DNA of 28,728 nucleotides from Candidatus Woesearchaeota archaeon (GCA_007116645.1 SKIA01000054.1:1-28728), one strand, 5' to 3'; positions 15,261 through 22,914 are shown, counted from the first letter of the stretch. The notes: a model not told the origin generated them from the letters alone. Numbers and translations are program-made.

Positions 15261-15734
15261 ATGATAGACGCATTCATGAGCCAAGACGTGCACGAAGAAC
15301 GAGTTATACTCACAGTAAAAGAAGCTGAAAAACTCAAAGCACAACTCGTCAAGCAAGGCTGCGTGTTCTCAGAGCAAGCAAAACAACAAGAGACATACCT
15401 TGAACAACCACCAGGAGAAGTACTCAAAATAGTAGAACAAGATGGAATGCTTACACTAGTGCGCCTGCACGAAAACGATGGAAAACTAGACGTCGTGCGA
15501 GAAAAACCACTCAGCGACAAACAAGCACAAGATCTCAAAGAACACTACCCAGCAACGCTCACACTCGCAAACACCGTAACAACATATACGTATGGAGAAA
15601 TAACGTTGCGCGTCATAGAAAATGAGAAAGGAGCGTTCTTGACACTACAAGCAGAAACCATTGGAGATGAAGTGTACGAGGAACTTGAGCTAAAAAAAGA
15701 CAACATCCTCAAAACGAGTTTCGCTTTTTTATAA
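15261..15734 (+). CDS. CYTH-like (triphosphate tunnel) domain protein, tentative
   Basis: 157 aa. The order of strands suggests a small CYTH-type barrel: ERVILTV; QQETYLEQ (cf. the Q-x-D-x-Y-F step of CYTH proteins); LKIVEQDGMLTLVRL; KLDVVREKPLS; then TVTTYTYGEITLRVIE and GAFLTLQAET (cf. the L-G-x-F-x-E-I-E strand). Several usual Arg/Lys/Glu tunnel residues are not obvious, so catalysis on triphosphates is uncertain. An in-frame ATG at 15276 is an alternative start. Its end is interlocked with the convergent RPA gene over TTATAA. Confidence 0.45.
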   Translation: MIDAFMSQDVHEERVILTVKEAEKLKAQLVKQGCVFSEQAKQQETYLEQPPGEVLKIVEQDGMLTLVRLHENDGKLDVVREKPLSDKQAQDLKEHYPATLTLANTVTTYTYGEITLRVIENEKGAFLTLQAETIGDEVYEELELKKDNILKTSFAFL

Positions 15735-16319
15735 GACTTTGATGACGCCCGGACGAATCTCAAAAATGTCTCCGTCCAAAAGCAACTGATTGACAATCTT
15801 TTCAGCACGAGCGCCCAAACCAGACTGCTCAATCACAACATCAATATCTGCACCGTCACCAGTATCAAGCCCTGCAATAACTGAAACAACAACCTCAGCA
15901 GCGTTATCAGAAACTACTGGCTGAGGAGCAACCACTTTTTCCTCAATAACAGGAGCTGGACGAACATCACCAAGCTCTTGCTTGCGACGAGCAGCCCAGA
16001 CAGGGTCAATCGCGCGAATAATTTCAGGAATGACAAACACACGGTCCTTGTACATACGTGGACGGCCAATAATAAGCGCCATCATACCCATCTCTACCTG
16101 AGACAAACCAGGAATCGCTTCAAACGCGCGGACAGGGACTTGACCTGTGCCGTCATCAAGAACAGTCTGTTCGTTAGAGAGTAACAGTGTACCAATAATA
16201 TTCACACGAGAAACAGGGCCGCGGCCGGTGTGAAGTAAGTTAGGCTCCCAGCCTTCCTTTTCCTCATAACGACCATCAAGGATTTCTTTAACCCAAACAT
16301 GATGCGCAACTTGTCTCAT
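15729..16319 (-). CDS. RPA-like single-stranded DNA-binding protein (OB fold plus winged helix)
   Basis: 196 aa. An OB fold spans about 35-105, including VSRVNIIGTLLL, LDDGTGQVPVRAFE and MYKDRVFVIPEIIRAI. A Pro/Val-rich linker (118-142) leads to a C-terminal winged helix (about 143-196: VVSVIAGLDTGDGADIDVVI, then KIVNQLLLDGDIFEIRPGV). This is the RPA32 layout, used for ssDNA binding and protein recruitment in replication and repair. The start is ATG at 16319, with TATA centred 27 nt upstream. A TTG at 16325 preceded by GGGAGGAG (16335-16342) is a real alternative that would make a leadered start. It lies near the other replication genes. Confidence 0.8.
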   Translation of the reverse strand: MRQVAHHVWVKEILDGRYEEKEGWEPNLLHTGRGPVSRVNIIGTLLLSNEQTVLDDGTGQVPVRAFEAIPGLSQVEMGMMALIIGRPRMYKDRVFVIPEIIRAIDPVWAARRKQELGDVRPAPVIEEKVVAPQPVVSDNAAEVVVSVIAGLDTGDGADIDVVIEQSGLGARAEKIVNQLLLDGDIFEIRPGVIKVL

Positions 16320-16342
16320 GACCAAAGAAAAACACTCCTCCC

Positions 16343-16349
16343 TTAAATG
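16343..16349 (-). promoter_or_regulatory. TATA box of the RPA-like gene
   Basis: Minus-strand CATTTAA centred 27 nt before the ATG at 16319. An SD-like GGGAGGAG lies just downstream (16335-16342), too far from that ATG (15 nt) but 9 nt from a TTG. Confidence 0.45.
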
Positions 16350-16366
16350 CGTTGCTTTGGAAAAGA

Positions 16367-16375
16367 TTTATTAAT
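16367..16375 (+). promoter_or_regulatory. TATA box of the exported three-gene cassette
   Basis: TTTATTAAT centred 25 nt before the GTG at 16396, implying a leaderless mRNA beginning with GTG. Confidence 0.45.
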
Positions 16376-16395
16376 CAACTTTCAAGAAAAAGAAT

Positions 16396-16668
16396 GTGAG
16401 AAAAGGCTCTTCCCTAGGAATAACTGTTGTTGTAACAGCAACTATAGCGCTCATCGTGCTTTTCATATCCTTGCTAATAGCAGGAGGGGCTCTGAGAAAC
16501 GTAGATACGTCTACTTCTGAATGCGAACAAAATCTTGGAGTGTGTCTTGTTCTTGACTCGGGAGTGTGCCCGCAAGGACAAAACTTACGCTACACGTGCA
16601 GCAGCCCGCAACAGATTTGTTGTTCAACAGCACGTCTTCCAGTAAATGAGGTAGAGATAACACGATGA
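16396..16668 (+). CDS. Short membrane-anchored Cys-rich protein, paralogue A
   Basis: 90 aa with a GTG start. A basic MRKG is followed by one long hydrophobic helix (8-31), then a short exposed domain with six cysteines, C43, C50, C58, C68 and C75-C76. The organisation (short basic leader, one helix, small extracellular domain) resembles archaeal type-IV-pilin-like proteins, but a prepilin peptidase site is not clear. The cysteines suggest three disulfides in a small knot. Its sister gene is at 22614 (same MRK start, helix, Gly-Gly exit and six-Cys order). The stop overlaps the next gene (ATGA), so it is coupled to the muramidase-domain protein. Confidence 0.7.
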   Translation: MRKGSSLGITVVVTATIALIVLFISLLIAGGALRNVDTSTSECEQNLGVCLVLDSGVCPQGQNLRYTCSSPQQICCSTARLPVNEVEITR

Positions 16669-18680
16669 TCAAAACGCATATTACCATTTTTATCCTTGCA
16701 ATTGCGCTCATAGGAGCGGCACAAGCAAATCCAGTAGTATTCTTAGAAGTAAACGGAGCCGACAATGCAGGAAGAACCTCGTGGACGCTCCCTGCAAACC
16801 AAGAACACGTATTCACTGCAAGAGCTTCATCAGACATAGACAGTGTAAGAATACGCGTAGGAGATTTACAAGAACGTGGGGTACAACCAGAAATACGCGC
16901 AACCCTACCACCACAAACATATACACTGCAAGTGCTTGGATTTCAACAAAACACCATCGTAGCTTCTCACGTAATGACCATAGTAATCGAAGGTCAAGCC
17001 CCTGAGCCACATCCCACACAGCAAGAAGAAGAGGTTGCTCCTGTACCTGATTTTTACTCCGAATGTGAAGAAGTCCGTCAAGGAAATGGCCAACAAACGT
17101 TTAATAAAAGTGGACTGACGTTCGCAGTCGATTTCTCATCACAGCCACCACCTCAAGCTCCTAACGGAGCTGATGTGCTCTTTGCTATACGACCAGAAAA
17201 ATCAACTATTCGTGCACCATCAGAGAGCGTGTATCAGTACCTTTTAGCACAAGGTGAACGTTCCTCATTGACATATGCCCTCACATACAATCCATGCCAA
17301 GGCATAGATGATACTACAAGTAACATCGTTCGTGATGTAGAAGTACTCGAGCAGGCTTGCGAATCAGAACTACACGCAGAAATCGAGCAAGCAACATATA
17401 CTGGGGATGCTCAACGAGCACGAGAACTCGCAAGAGACCTATACGTTAGCGCAGCGAGTTGCACACAACCAGCTCATGCACTCTCCCAGCTGAGAGCAAC
17501 AAGGGTGTTACAAACATACGCACTGACCTTGGAAGAATACGAAGAAGTAGTTCAAAACTATGGTGCAATCATCAACCAACACTCTCAAGAAGCGCCCACC
17601 GCCGGTCGAGATGCTCACTTTTTCAAAGCTCAAGCAGAGTTTCATCAATCAGACTGTGTGCAAGTGGAACAAACAATAGAAGAATACTATCTGCAAAATT
17701 ATCCTGATTCAACACAATACGACGGAGCGCTTGATGACATAAGACGTGCATGCGGGATCACACAAACTGCTTGCGCATCCCCATTCAGACAAGCAAGCAC
17801 AAATGCTCCTCGCGTACTCATTATTGACTCGACCGAGTCAAGACAAACAGACAATACATTTAGACTTGTGTCACAGTCACTCTCCCAACCACACAATTTT
17901 GATGTCCTTTCACTAAATGAAGATGTTTGTGAAGCAAGCTCCTTACGTTCGGGAACTGTTTCTGAAGCCCAGATTCGTGAAATGCTTGACTCGATTGCCA
18001 TGGCAGAATCAGGGAGATGGGGTTACAATGCGATGAATCAAGGAAAGCGAGAAGGCGAAAGACATCCCATCATAGGTTCAGGGCACTCGCGAGAAATCAT
18101 TGGACAAGACCTTACTTCAATGACGATAAGAGAAATTTTGCAACGAAGTCAAATATCGATTTATGAAGCGGAAACGAATACCAACTCAGGAAGAATATTT
18201 GCTGCGGGAAGATATCAGATAATTCCTTCAACGCTCAGAGGGCTTGTAAATAATGGACATGCGTCATACGATGATTTATTCTCGCCGCAAGTTCAGGATA
18301 GGCTGGGAAGACAACTCTTAGTTGGAACTCGTAGGGCAGTGAGATATATTGAAAGCGGGGAATATGATCGAGCACAAAATAGTATTGCACTTGAATGGGC
18401 TGGAATTGAAACAACACGAGGAGGCTCGCATTACGGAGGACAGGTAGCAAACCCTGAAGCGACGCGACGACTTGTTCGGGCGATGCGAGGCGAAACCCGT
18501 ATTGCACAGCAACCAACATGCGACCTTCCCACACTCCAACGATTAATAGCCACCTGTTCATCGTACAGCGTGTATGCTTATGTCTCAGAAGAAGAATTTA
18601 ATCCATACAAGCAAGGACAATACGTCTTTATCAGCGCGCAAGCGCCACAAGCACAAACGCAGAGGTTACTTGCGGAATGA
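16665..18680 (+). CDS. Secreted multidomain protein with a C-terminal lambda-endolysin-like (GH104-type) domain
   Basis: 671 aa. Residues 1-21 are a signal peptide ending AQA. Next come a strand-rich Ig-like part (about 23-112), a Pro/Glu-rich linker, and a helical Cys-containing region (about 130-370) with TPR-like helices. The C-terminal domain (about 436-610) follows the phage lambda endolysin R order: a helix with SIAMAESG (putative catalytic E448), AAGRYQIIPSTL (513-524), LFSPQVQDRLGRQLL, a helix before SGEYDRAQ, then LEWAGI and HYGGQ. That family cleaves the glycan strands of peptidoglycan. The gene overlaps both neighbours by ATGA. Most archaea have no murein, so a bacterial target or a domesticated role is inferred. 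Confidence 0.72.
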   Translation: MIKTHITIFILAIALIGAAQANPVVFLEVNGADNAGRTSWTLPANQEHVFTARASSDIDSVRIRVGDLQERGVQPEIRATLPPQTYTLQVLGFQQNTIVASHVMTIVIEGQAPEPHPTQQEEEVAPVPDFYSECEEVRQGNGQQTFNKSGLTFAVDFSSQPPPQAPNGADVLFAIRPEKSTIRAPSESVYQYLLAQGERSSLTYALTYNPCQGIDDTTSNIVRDVEVLEQACESELHAEIEQATYTGDAQRARELARDLYVSAASCTQPAHALSQLRATRVLQTYALTLEEYEEVVQNYGAIINQHSQEAPTAGRDAHFFKAQAEFHQSDCVQVEQTIEEYYLQNYPDSTQYDGALDDIRRACGITQTACASPFRQASTNAPRVLIIDSTESRQTDNTFRLVSQSLSQPHNFDVLSLNEDVCEASSLRSGTVSEAQIREMLDSIAMAESGRWGYNAMNQGKREGERHPIIGSGHSREIIGQDLTSMTIREILQRSQISIYEAETNTNSGRIFAAGRYQIIPSTLRGLVNNGHASYDDLFSPQVQDRLGRQLLVGTRRAVRYIESGEYDRAQNSIALEWAGIETTRGGSHYGGQVANPEATRRLVRAMRGETRIAQQPTCDLPTLQRLIATCSSYSVYAYVSEEEFNPYKQGQYVFISAQAPQAQTQRLLAE

Positions 18681-19282
18681 AACTGCACGCTTACTTATTA
18701 TTTATGCTGCTCTTGTTGTCTCCAGTACTTGCACAAGTGTATGAAGTGGAAGTACGTATCGACGAGGAATTATACATTACTTCCGTAAATACCACTGTTG
18801 GCGCTGCAAATCCTGCAGTGCCAGGAGACAGGATTTCACATGCAGTCCTAATTTCTGATCAAGCAGGCCAAATACTCGTTCAGGAAAATTATTTTATTTC
18901 AGACAGCATAACGATGTGCACTGAAGATACGTGCGAAACACTTAATCAAGCACCCGACACACTACTGTACGTTCCTTATTCCCCTCGAGGTGAATTACTT
19001 ACAATACAGGACTTAAACACTGGACAAGAAGTGACACGGACAATAACACACCTTTCTAATTACTGCGGCAACAATGTGTGTAATCTAGGAGACACTGCAT
19101 CGTCTTGTCCTGAAGATTGTCTTTCTACAATATATTATTTTGAGCAAGAGAGTTCTCTGAATTGGTTGTGGATAGCAGGGTTAGTTGTTTTGTTACTGCT
19201 CTTACTGCTTTTTGTGATGAGACGAAAGCCTGCCTCTCCATCTCAGAACCAAAGAGTATACGGTCCTGACAACTGGAAGTAG
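18677..19282 (+). CDS. Exported protein with Cys motif and C-terminal membrane anchor
   Basis: 201 aa. It has a signal peptide at 1-19 (Leu-rich core, LSPVLA before QVYEVEV), a strand-rich external domain, then CGNNVCNLGDTASSCPEDC (130-148). This motif (C-G-x-x-x-C-x-x-G-[DE]-x4-C-P-x-D-C) is common in archaeal surface proteins and may bind calcium or form disulfides. A membrane helix (about 162-180) precedes a basic MRRK stop-transfer and a short cytoplasmic tail. Two further Cys are at 81 and 86. It is the last gene of the exported cassette, coupled to the muramidase-domain gene by ATGA, and could tether or guard that protein at the surface. Confidence 0.75.
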   Translation: MKLHAYLLFMLLLLSPVLAQVYEVEVRIDEELYITSVNTTVGAANPAVPGDRISHAVLISDQAGQILVQENYFISDSITMCTEDTCETLNQAPDTLLYVPYSPRGELLTIQDLNTGQEVTRTITHLSNYCGNNVCNLGDTASSCPEDCLSTIYYFEQESSLNWLWIAGLVVLLLLLLLFVMRRKPASPSQNQRVYGPDNWK

Positions 19283-19296
19283 CATTCAGCTAGTCA

Positions 19297-21333
19297 TCAT
19301 TTCATCATACTATAAAAGCCAGGTTTAGGTCTGAAGATATCGCCCATACGATTTAGTTTTTCAAGAATCTCTTCTGCCTTGTCCTCTTTGACGCCTTGTT
19401 CAGCAGCCTTAGCAAGGATTTCTTCTTCAGAAACCAGTGGGTCGCCAGTGACTTCAGCAAGTTCACGAATGATTTGCTTGAGTACGTGCGCTTGATTTCT
19501 CGTAGAAGCAGTAACTCCAGTGGTTAACCGGTCAATATCAAACTTGCCCGTGTCAGGATCAACGCCAAGTTGTGATAAGCAGTGCATGAGCAAGTCGATA
19601 GCGCGCTTTGCATCATCACGTGTTACTTGTGCACCAAGACGGGACCTCGCAGATGCTTCAGAAAGACGGACAAGACCCTCAAGCTGACGCGCAGAAATAG
19701 GGATGGCAGAAATACCTTCTCCCTCACGAGAAACACTATTTCTCATTTGAACATAAAAGTTTTCAATCTCTTCAACAGCGCCCGCGGTTAACTCAGGAAA
19801 GATTCTACTACGAGCGTACGAAATATATTTTTTGAGCATGTCAGTCTCAATAGGAACATCACGGATGTCACCTGTACGGTGAATGTTGAGAACGAAGTTT
19901 GCAAGTTTGCGGTCTTTTTCTTCAGAAGGCAAATCGCGAACAGGAAAAATTAAGTCAAAACGGTTAATAAGTGTGGAAGGCAGATCAATTTGTTTTGCAA
20001 GCATTTCATACGGATCGAAACGTCCCAGCTTTGGATTTGCAGCCGCAAGAACAATGGTTTCACACCGAAGCGTTGCTTGAATATTTGCTTTGCTAATGGT
20101 TACTTGTTGCTGCTCAAGAGCTTCGTGAAATGCTGAGCGGTCTTCATGAGACATTTTATCTAGCTCGTCAATAAAGATTTGTCCCTTGTTTGCTAAAACT
20201 AATGCACCCGCTTCTAATGCCCATCCGCGCATGAACTCATCTTTTACAACAGACGCAGTAAGACCCGCTCCTGAAGCTCCTTTACCCGAAACAAAACGAC
20301 TTTTAGGAGCAACTTTTTGTCCGCGCTTTAAGAGCTGAGACTTACCCGAACCCGGATCTCCTACGAGCAAGATGTGCATGTCACCTCGCGTCTTGATTCC
20401 GTCGGTGCGTGACTTTCTTACTCCGCCAAGCATTTGCAATACCATTGCTTCTTTGATACGGTCGTGACCGTAAATACTTGGAGCAAGACTCTTGACTAGT
20501 TTTTGATAAATTTGAGGGTCTTTTGCGAGAGAGAAAATTTCTTCTTCTTCTTCTGGAGAAATCTTGATTTGGCTGTAATCTTCTTGGACTGCTTCAATAT
20601 GGTTTGCTTCCACCATGAGATCAAAGCGAGTGGACTGACCTCCAGTCTGGAGAGTGATAGGAACTTCTTTGAGGTATCCTGAAACAGTAACTTTACTTCC
20701 TGGGTTAGTGCGGCTTTCAGTAATTGGAGCTACCAAGTCTTTTTTGAGAAAAATATTAAGGCGCTTTGGCTGCTCGCCCCCTTCAAGCTCGTCAGGAGCT
20801 TCTTCTAACACGATTTTTTGTGCGTCAACAAGCTCTTTTGACAACATCCGGAAACGACCCTTACGACCGCAACTACAACGATCAGGCTCACGAAACTTAA
20901 TGTCGGTTTGCAAAACAAGCAAGCTGTTTCCACAACTAGGACACTCAAAACGAGCAGCGGTTACTTGCGGGCGAACATCAGTTTTTTGACGCACAATGCC
21001 TGTGAGCTGCATAAACTTTCCAAGGTGGATGCTCCGCAAGTGACGAATAGAGATCTGCTGTGATTCAGGAAGCTGTCTGAAACGAACTGTGAAGTCCTTG
21101 ACGCCCTCAAGACGATCAACTGCTGCTTCACATGCGCGAAGCATGTTTTCAGGGTCTTCGAGCAAGAGAGTTGCGATTTCCGGGTCAAAGCGTGCCAAGT
21201 CATCAAAATCAACTGTGAGTTTGTGCGTTCCTTTACGGATGCGCTCAAGAAGTTCTGCATGAAATTGTCCCTCAAGAAAGCTCTGAATTTTTTGTACTTG
21301 TTCATCAACAGAGAGTTCGGTAACAGCTTTCAT
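19297..21333 (-). CDS. mcm: MCM replicative DNA helicase
   Basis: 678 aa hexameric 3'-5' helicase. The N-terminal part has a zinc site C131/C134/C153/C155 within an OB region. The AAA+ core holds Walker A GDPGSGKS (325-332), Walker B FIDELD (387-392), sensor-1 AAANP (430-434) and the arginine finger in NRFD (R458). A C-terminal winged helix (about 610-678) ends FRPKPGFYSMMK. No intein. The ATG at 21333 lies 25 nt after a TATA element, so a leaderless mRNA is expected. Upstream are ORB-like half boxes shared with the origin region, which suggests control by Orc1 or a secondary initiator site. The convergent exported gene ends 14 nt away. Confidence 0.97.
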   Translation of the reverse strand: MKAVTELSVDEQVQKIQSFLEGQFHAELLERIRKGTHKLTVDFDDLARFDPEIATLLLEDPENMLRACEAAVDRLEGVKDFTVRFRQLPESQQISIRHLRSIHLGKFMQLTGIVRQKTDVRPQVTAARFECPSCGNSLLVLQTDIKFREPDRCSCGRKGRFRMLSKELVDAQKIVLEEAPDELEGGEQPKRLNIFLKKDLVAPITESRTNPGSKVTVSGYLKEVPITLQTGGQSTRFDLMVEANHIEAVQEDYSQIKISPEEEEEIFSLAKDPQIYQKLVKSLAPSIYGHDRIKEAMVLQMLGGVRKSRTDGIKTRGDMHILLVGDPGSGKSQLLKRGQKVAPKSRFVSGKGASGAGLTASVVKDEFMRGWALEAGALVLANKGQIFIDELDKMSHEDRSAFHEALEQQQVTISKANIQATLRCETIVLAAANPKLGRFDPYEMLAKQIDLPSTLINRFDLIFPVRDLPSEEKDRKLANFVLNIHRTGDIRDVPIETDMLKKYISYARSRIFPELTAGAVEEIENFYVQMRNSVSREGEGISAIPISARQLEGLVRLSEASARSRLGAQVTRDDAKRAIDLLMHCLSQLGVDPDTGKFDIDRLTTGVTASTRNQAHVLKQIIRELAEVTGDPLVSEEEILAKAAEQGVKEDKAEEILEKLNRMGDIFRPKPGFYSMMK

Positions 21334-21354
21334 ATTTTAGTGAAAAGTCCTCGG

Positions 21355-21363
21355 TATTAAAAA
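21355..21363 (-). promoter_or_regulatory. TATA box of mcm
   Basis: Minus-strand TTTTTAATA centred about 26 nt before the ATG at 21333. Confidence 0.5.
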
Positions 21364-21375
21364 GGGCTTTGGCAA

Positions 21376-21409
21376 AGAATGTCCAGTGGGAAATTTCCTG
21401 TGGAACTTA
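21376..21409. repeat. Mini-ORB-like elements upstream of mcm
   Basis: Minus strand 21393-21404 reads TCCACAGGAAAT, 11 of 12 identical to the first 12 bases of the origin ORB at 6656-6675. Plus strand 21382-21393 reads TCCAGTGGGAAA, facing it as an inverted copy with one extra G. The 13-mer AGAATGTCCAGTG (21376-21388) recurs exactly at 6729-6741, and GTGGAACTT (21400-21408) recurs at 6613-6621. The GGGGT half of a full ORB is missing. Confidence 0.5.
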
Positions 21410-21784
21410 GTTCTCAGGAAGATCAAATACCATTGTTACTTCCTCATAGTCTCTGGGCATATTGAGATTGTCCATTGCAAGAGCTGTACGTATAACTTGG
21501 TATAGCAATAGGCGGCCGCTTAGTATGGCTTCATCATGATAGCGCCGTTTAACCATGAGCTGTCCGTCTGGTCCTTGCACGAGTCTGTTCGTAAGATAAT
21601 TATCAATGATTCCTCGAGAAGAAAACGAGCGTGGAAGCGGCGTGTGGTGCATTTCATAATCAGCCGCGATGCCTAAGGCAAGGTTTCGCATGTGTTCATC
21701 TATGTAACTGTCATGTGTATTACAAGTTAGAGCCGTCAAACTAGTAGCATCATCAATTGTCGGTCTCAGCTCGCGCTGAGCCAT
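21407..21784 (-). CDS. Hypothetical protein co-transcribed with TBP
   Basis: 125 aa, not recognised. It is soluble with no membrane segment, one Cys (LTCNTHD), a predicted helical centre (IDEHMRNLALGIAADYEMH; AILSGRLLLYQVIRTALAM) and a strand-like C-terminus EEVTMVFDLPEN. The ATG at 21784 comes 1 nt after the TBP stop codon, so both must lie on one transcript and may be translationally coupled. That suggests a link to transcription initiation, but this is context only. An upstream in-frame start at 21811 would overlap tbp and is less likely. Confidence 0.65.
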   Translation of the reverse strand: MAQRELRPTIDDATSLTALTCNTHDSYIDEHMRNLALGIAADYEMHHTPLPRSFSSRGIIDNYLTNRLVQGPDGQLMVKRRYHDEAILSGRLLLYQVIRTALAMDNLNMPRDYEEVTMVFDLPEN

Positions 21785-21785
21785 C

Positions 21786-22334
21786 TTATGCGAACTCTTG
21801 AAGGCGCTCAACGAGCAGCTTCATAGCGTTGTGCACTTCTGCTTCGCTTTTCGTACCCGTACAAACTACTTTTCCATTTGAGAACAACAGGAAGGTAGCT
21901 TTTGCTTCCATGAGCTTGTAAACAAGTCCAGGAAACTGCTCTGGTTCGTATTCAGTGTTTTCAAGGCGCATAGCAAGAACGTTCAAGTTGAGCTTGATAC
22001 CGATGCTTCCTGATGCAACAATGTTTTGTACCTTGATCACAGGCGTTACTGTGATAGTAACATTGATTTTAGCAAGAGCCTTAATGATCTCTTGAATAGC
22101 CTGCTCAACCTGGCCCATGTTACGGGCGCCTGTACATACAACGTTACCTGAGCTAAAGATAAGAGCACTTGTTTTTGGGTCCTTAATCCGGATAACAAGC
22201 CCAGGAAACTGTTCTGGGTTATACTCTGTGTTCGAGAGTGTGGCTGCCATCTTTTCGAGCGGAATTGCGTGCTCTAGATTGGTGCTCACAACAATGTTTA
22301 CTATTTCAACTTCGGTTTTTGCTTTCTGTGCCAT
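21786..22334 (-). CDS. tbp: TATA-box-binding protein
   Basis: 182 aa with the two-fold repeat of TBP: residues 7-97 and 98-182. Matching segments are EYNPEQFPGLV (37-47) and EYEPEQFPGLV (128-138), and FSSGNVVCTG (60-69) and FSNGKVVCTG (151-160). The DNA-intercalating Phe positions follow FPGLV and IFS/LFS as expected. It recruits TFB and RNA polymerase to archaeal promoters. The start ATG at 22334 follows GGGGGAAAACGC. Several TATA elements lie upstream. It is in an operon with the small gene at 21407-21784. Confidence 0.97.
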   Translation of the reverse strand: MAQKAKTEVEIVNIVVSTNLEHAIPLEKMAATLSNTEYNPEQFPGLVIRIKDPKTSALIFSSGNVVCTGARNMGQVEQAIQEIIKALAKINVTITVTPVIKVQNIVASGSIGIKLNLNVLAMRLENTEYEPEQFPGLVYKLMEAKATFLLFSNGKVVCTGTKSEAEVHNAMKLLVERLQEFA

Positions 22335-22352
22335 GCGTTTTCCCCCAACGCC

Positions 22353-22401
22353 TTATAAATACACTTTGGGGAACACTCCTTTATAAATGTTTGTTTATAA
22401 A
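22353..22401 (-). promoter_or_regulatory. Cluster of three TATA boxes upstream of tbp
   Basis: TATAAA-type elements at 22353-22360, 22380-22388 and 22394-22401. The middle one predicts a start near 22358 and a leader of about 24 nt. The proximal one is 22 nt from the ATG, slightly short for a leaderless start. TBP might bind its own upstream region and regulate itself. Confidence 0.45.
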
Positions 22402-22512
22402 CGCCACTTTTTCCCACACTCAACACAAGATTCGGGCTTCTCGTGCAACTGCTGAAAACAAGCCCCAATGGCCGCTTAGAGGTGTTTTAACAATAATCAG
22501 GGTGCGCAGGCC

Positions 22513-22532
22513 ACCCCTTGACTTCCTTTGGA
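22513..22532 (-). repeat. ORB-type box between tbp and the Cys-rich gene
   Basis: Minus-strand TCCAAAGGAAGTCAAGGGGT differs at 3 of 18 defined positions from the recalled ORB consensus. The extended region 22513-22536 matches 6656-6679 at 21 of 24 bases. It lies in a 279-bp gene-free region (22335-22613) that otherwise shows only promoter elements and no recognisable RNA gene. Confidence 0.6.
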
Positions 22533-22583
22533 GATTTTTTTCAGTAAGCAGTCTTTTTGACGCCTTAGTTTCCTCTCCAAACG

Positions 22584-22592
22584 CTTTTAAAC
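22584..22592 (+). promoter_or_regulatory. TATA box for the gene at 22614
   Basis: CTTTTAAAC centred 26 nt before the ATG at 22614. Confidence 0.45.
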
Positions 22593-22613
22593 AACTAGTT
22601 GCGTAGGAGTCAT

Positions 22614-22892
22614 ATGAGAAAAGCAGACATGTCCATAGGGCTAATTGTGGTAACAGTTATTGCACTGTTGATCATGCTTATTCTTTTCCTACTGATCGGC
22701 GGAGGGTTTCGCGACCTTGACGACCAGTCTTCTGCATGCGAAGACACCTTTAGAGGGGATTGCGTTCCTTCAGCAGAGGCTTGTCGCGCTGATAACGGCA
22801 TCGTGGTGAGCGCTGGCTCTTCTTGCCCATCCGGACAGGTCTGTTGTCAGCTTGGCTTTGCACGCGCGATTCCGAGCGCAGATGATTCTTGA
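22614..22892 (+). CDS. Short membrane-anchored Cys-rich protein, paralogue B
   Basis: 92 aa. It has MRKADMS, one hydrophobic helix (8-31) exiting at GGGFRDLDD, then six cysteines: C42, C50, C57, C71 and C77-C78, with CPSGQVCC near the end. The same start, helix and Cys order occur in the protein at 16396, so the two are paralogues. It looks surface-anchored with a small disulfide-rich head; a pilin-like role is possible but no prepilin site is certain. It stands alone, with its own TATA box, between tbp and the SUF operon. Confidence 0.7.
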   Translation: MRKADMSIGLIVVTVIALLIMLILFLLIGGGFRDLDDQSSACEDTFRGDCVPSAEACRADNGIVVSAGSSCPSGQVCCQLGFARAIPSADDS

Positions 22893-22914
22893 CCACAGAA
22901 TAACAATTAAGCCT

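Noticed and set aside
22335..22613. tRNA or small RNA gene in the tbp upstream region
   Set aside because: No cloverleaf or conserved tRNA T-loop pattern could be found; the region is explained by TATA boxes and one ORB-type box.
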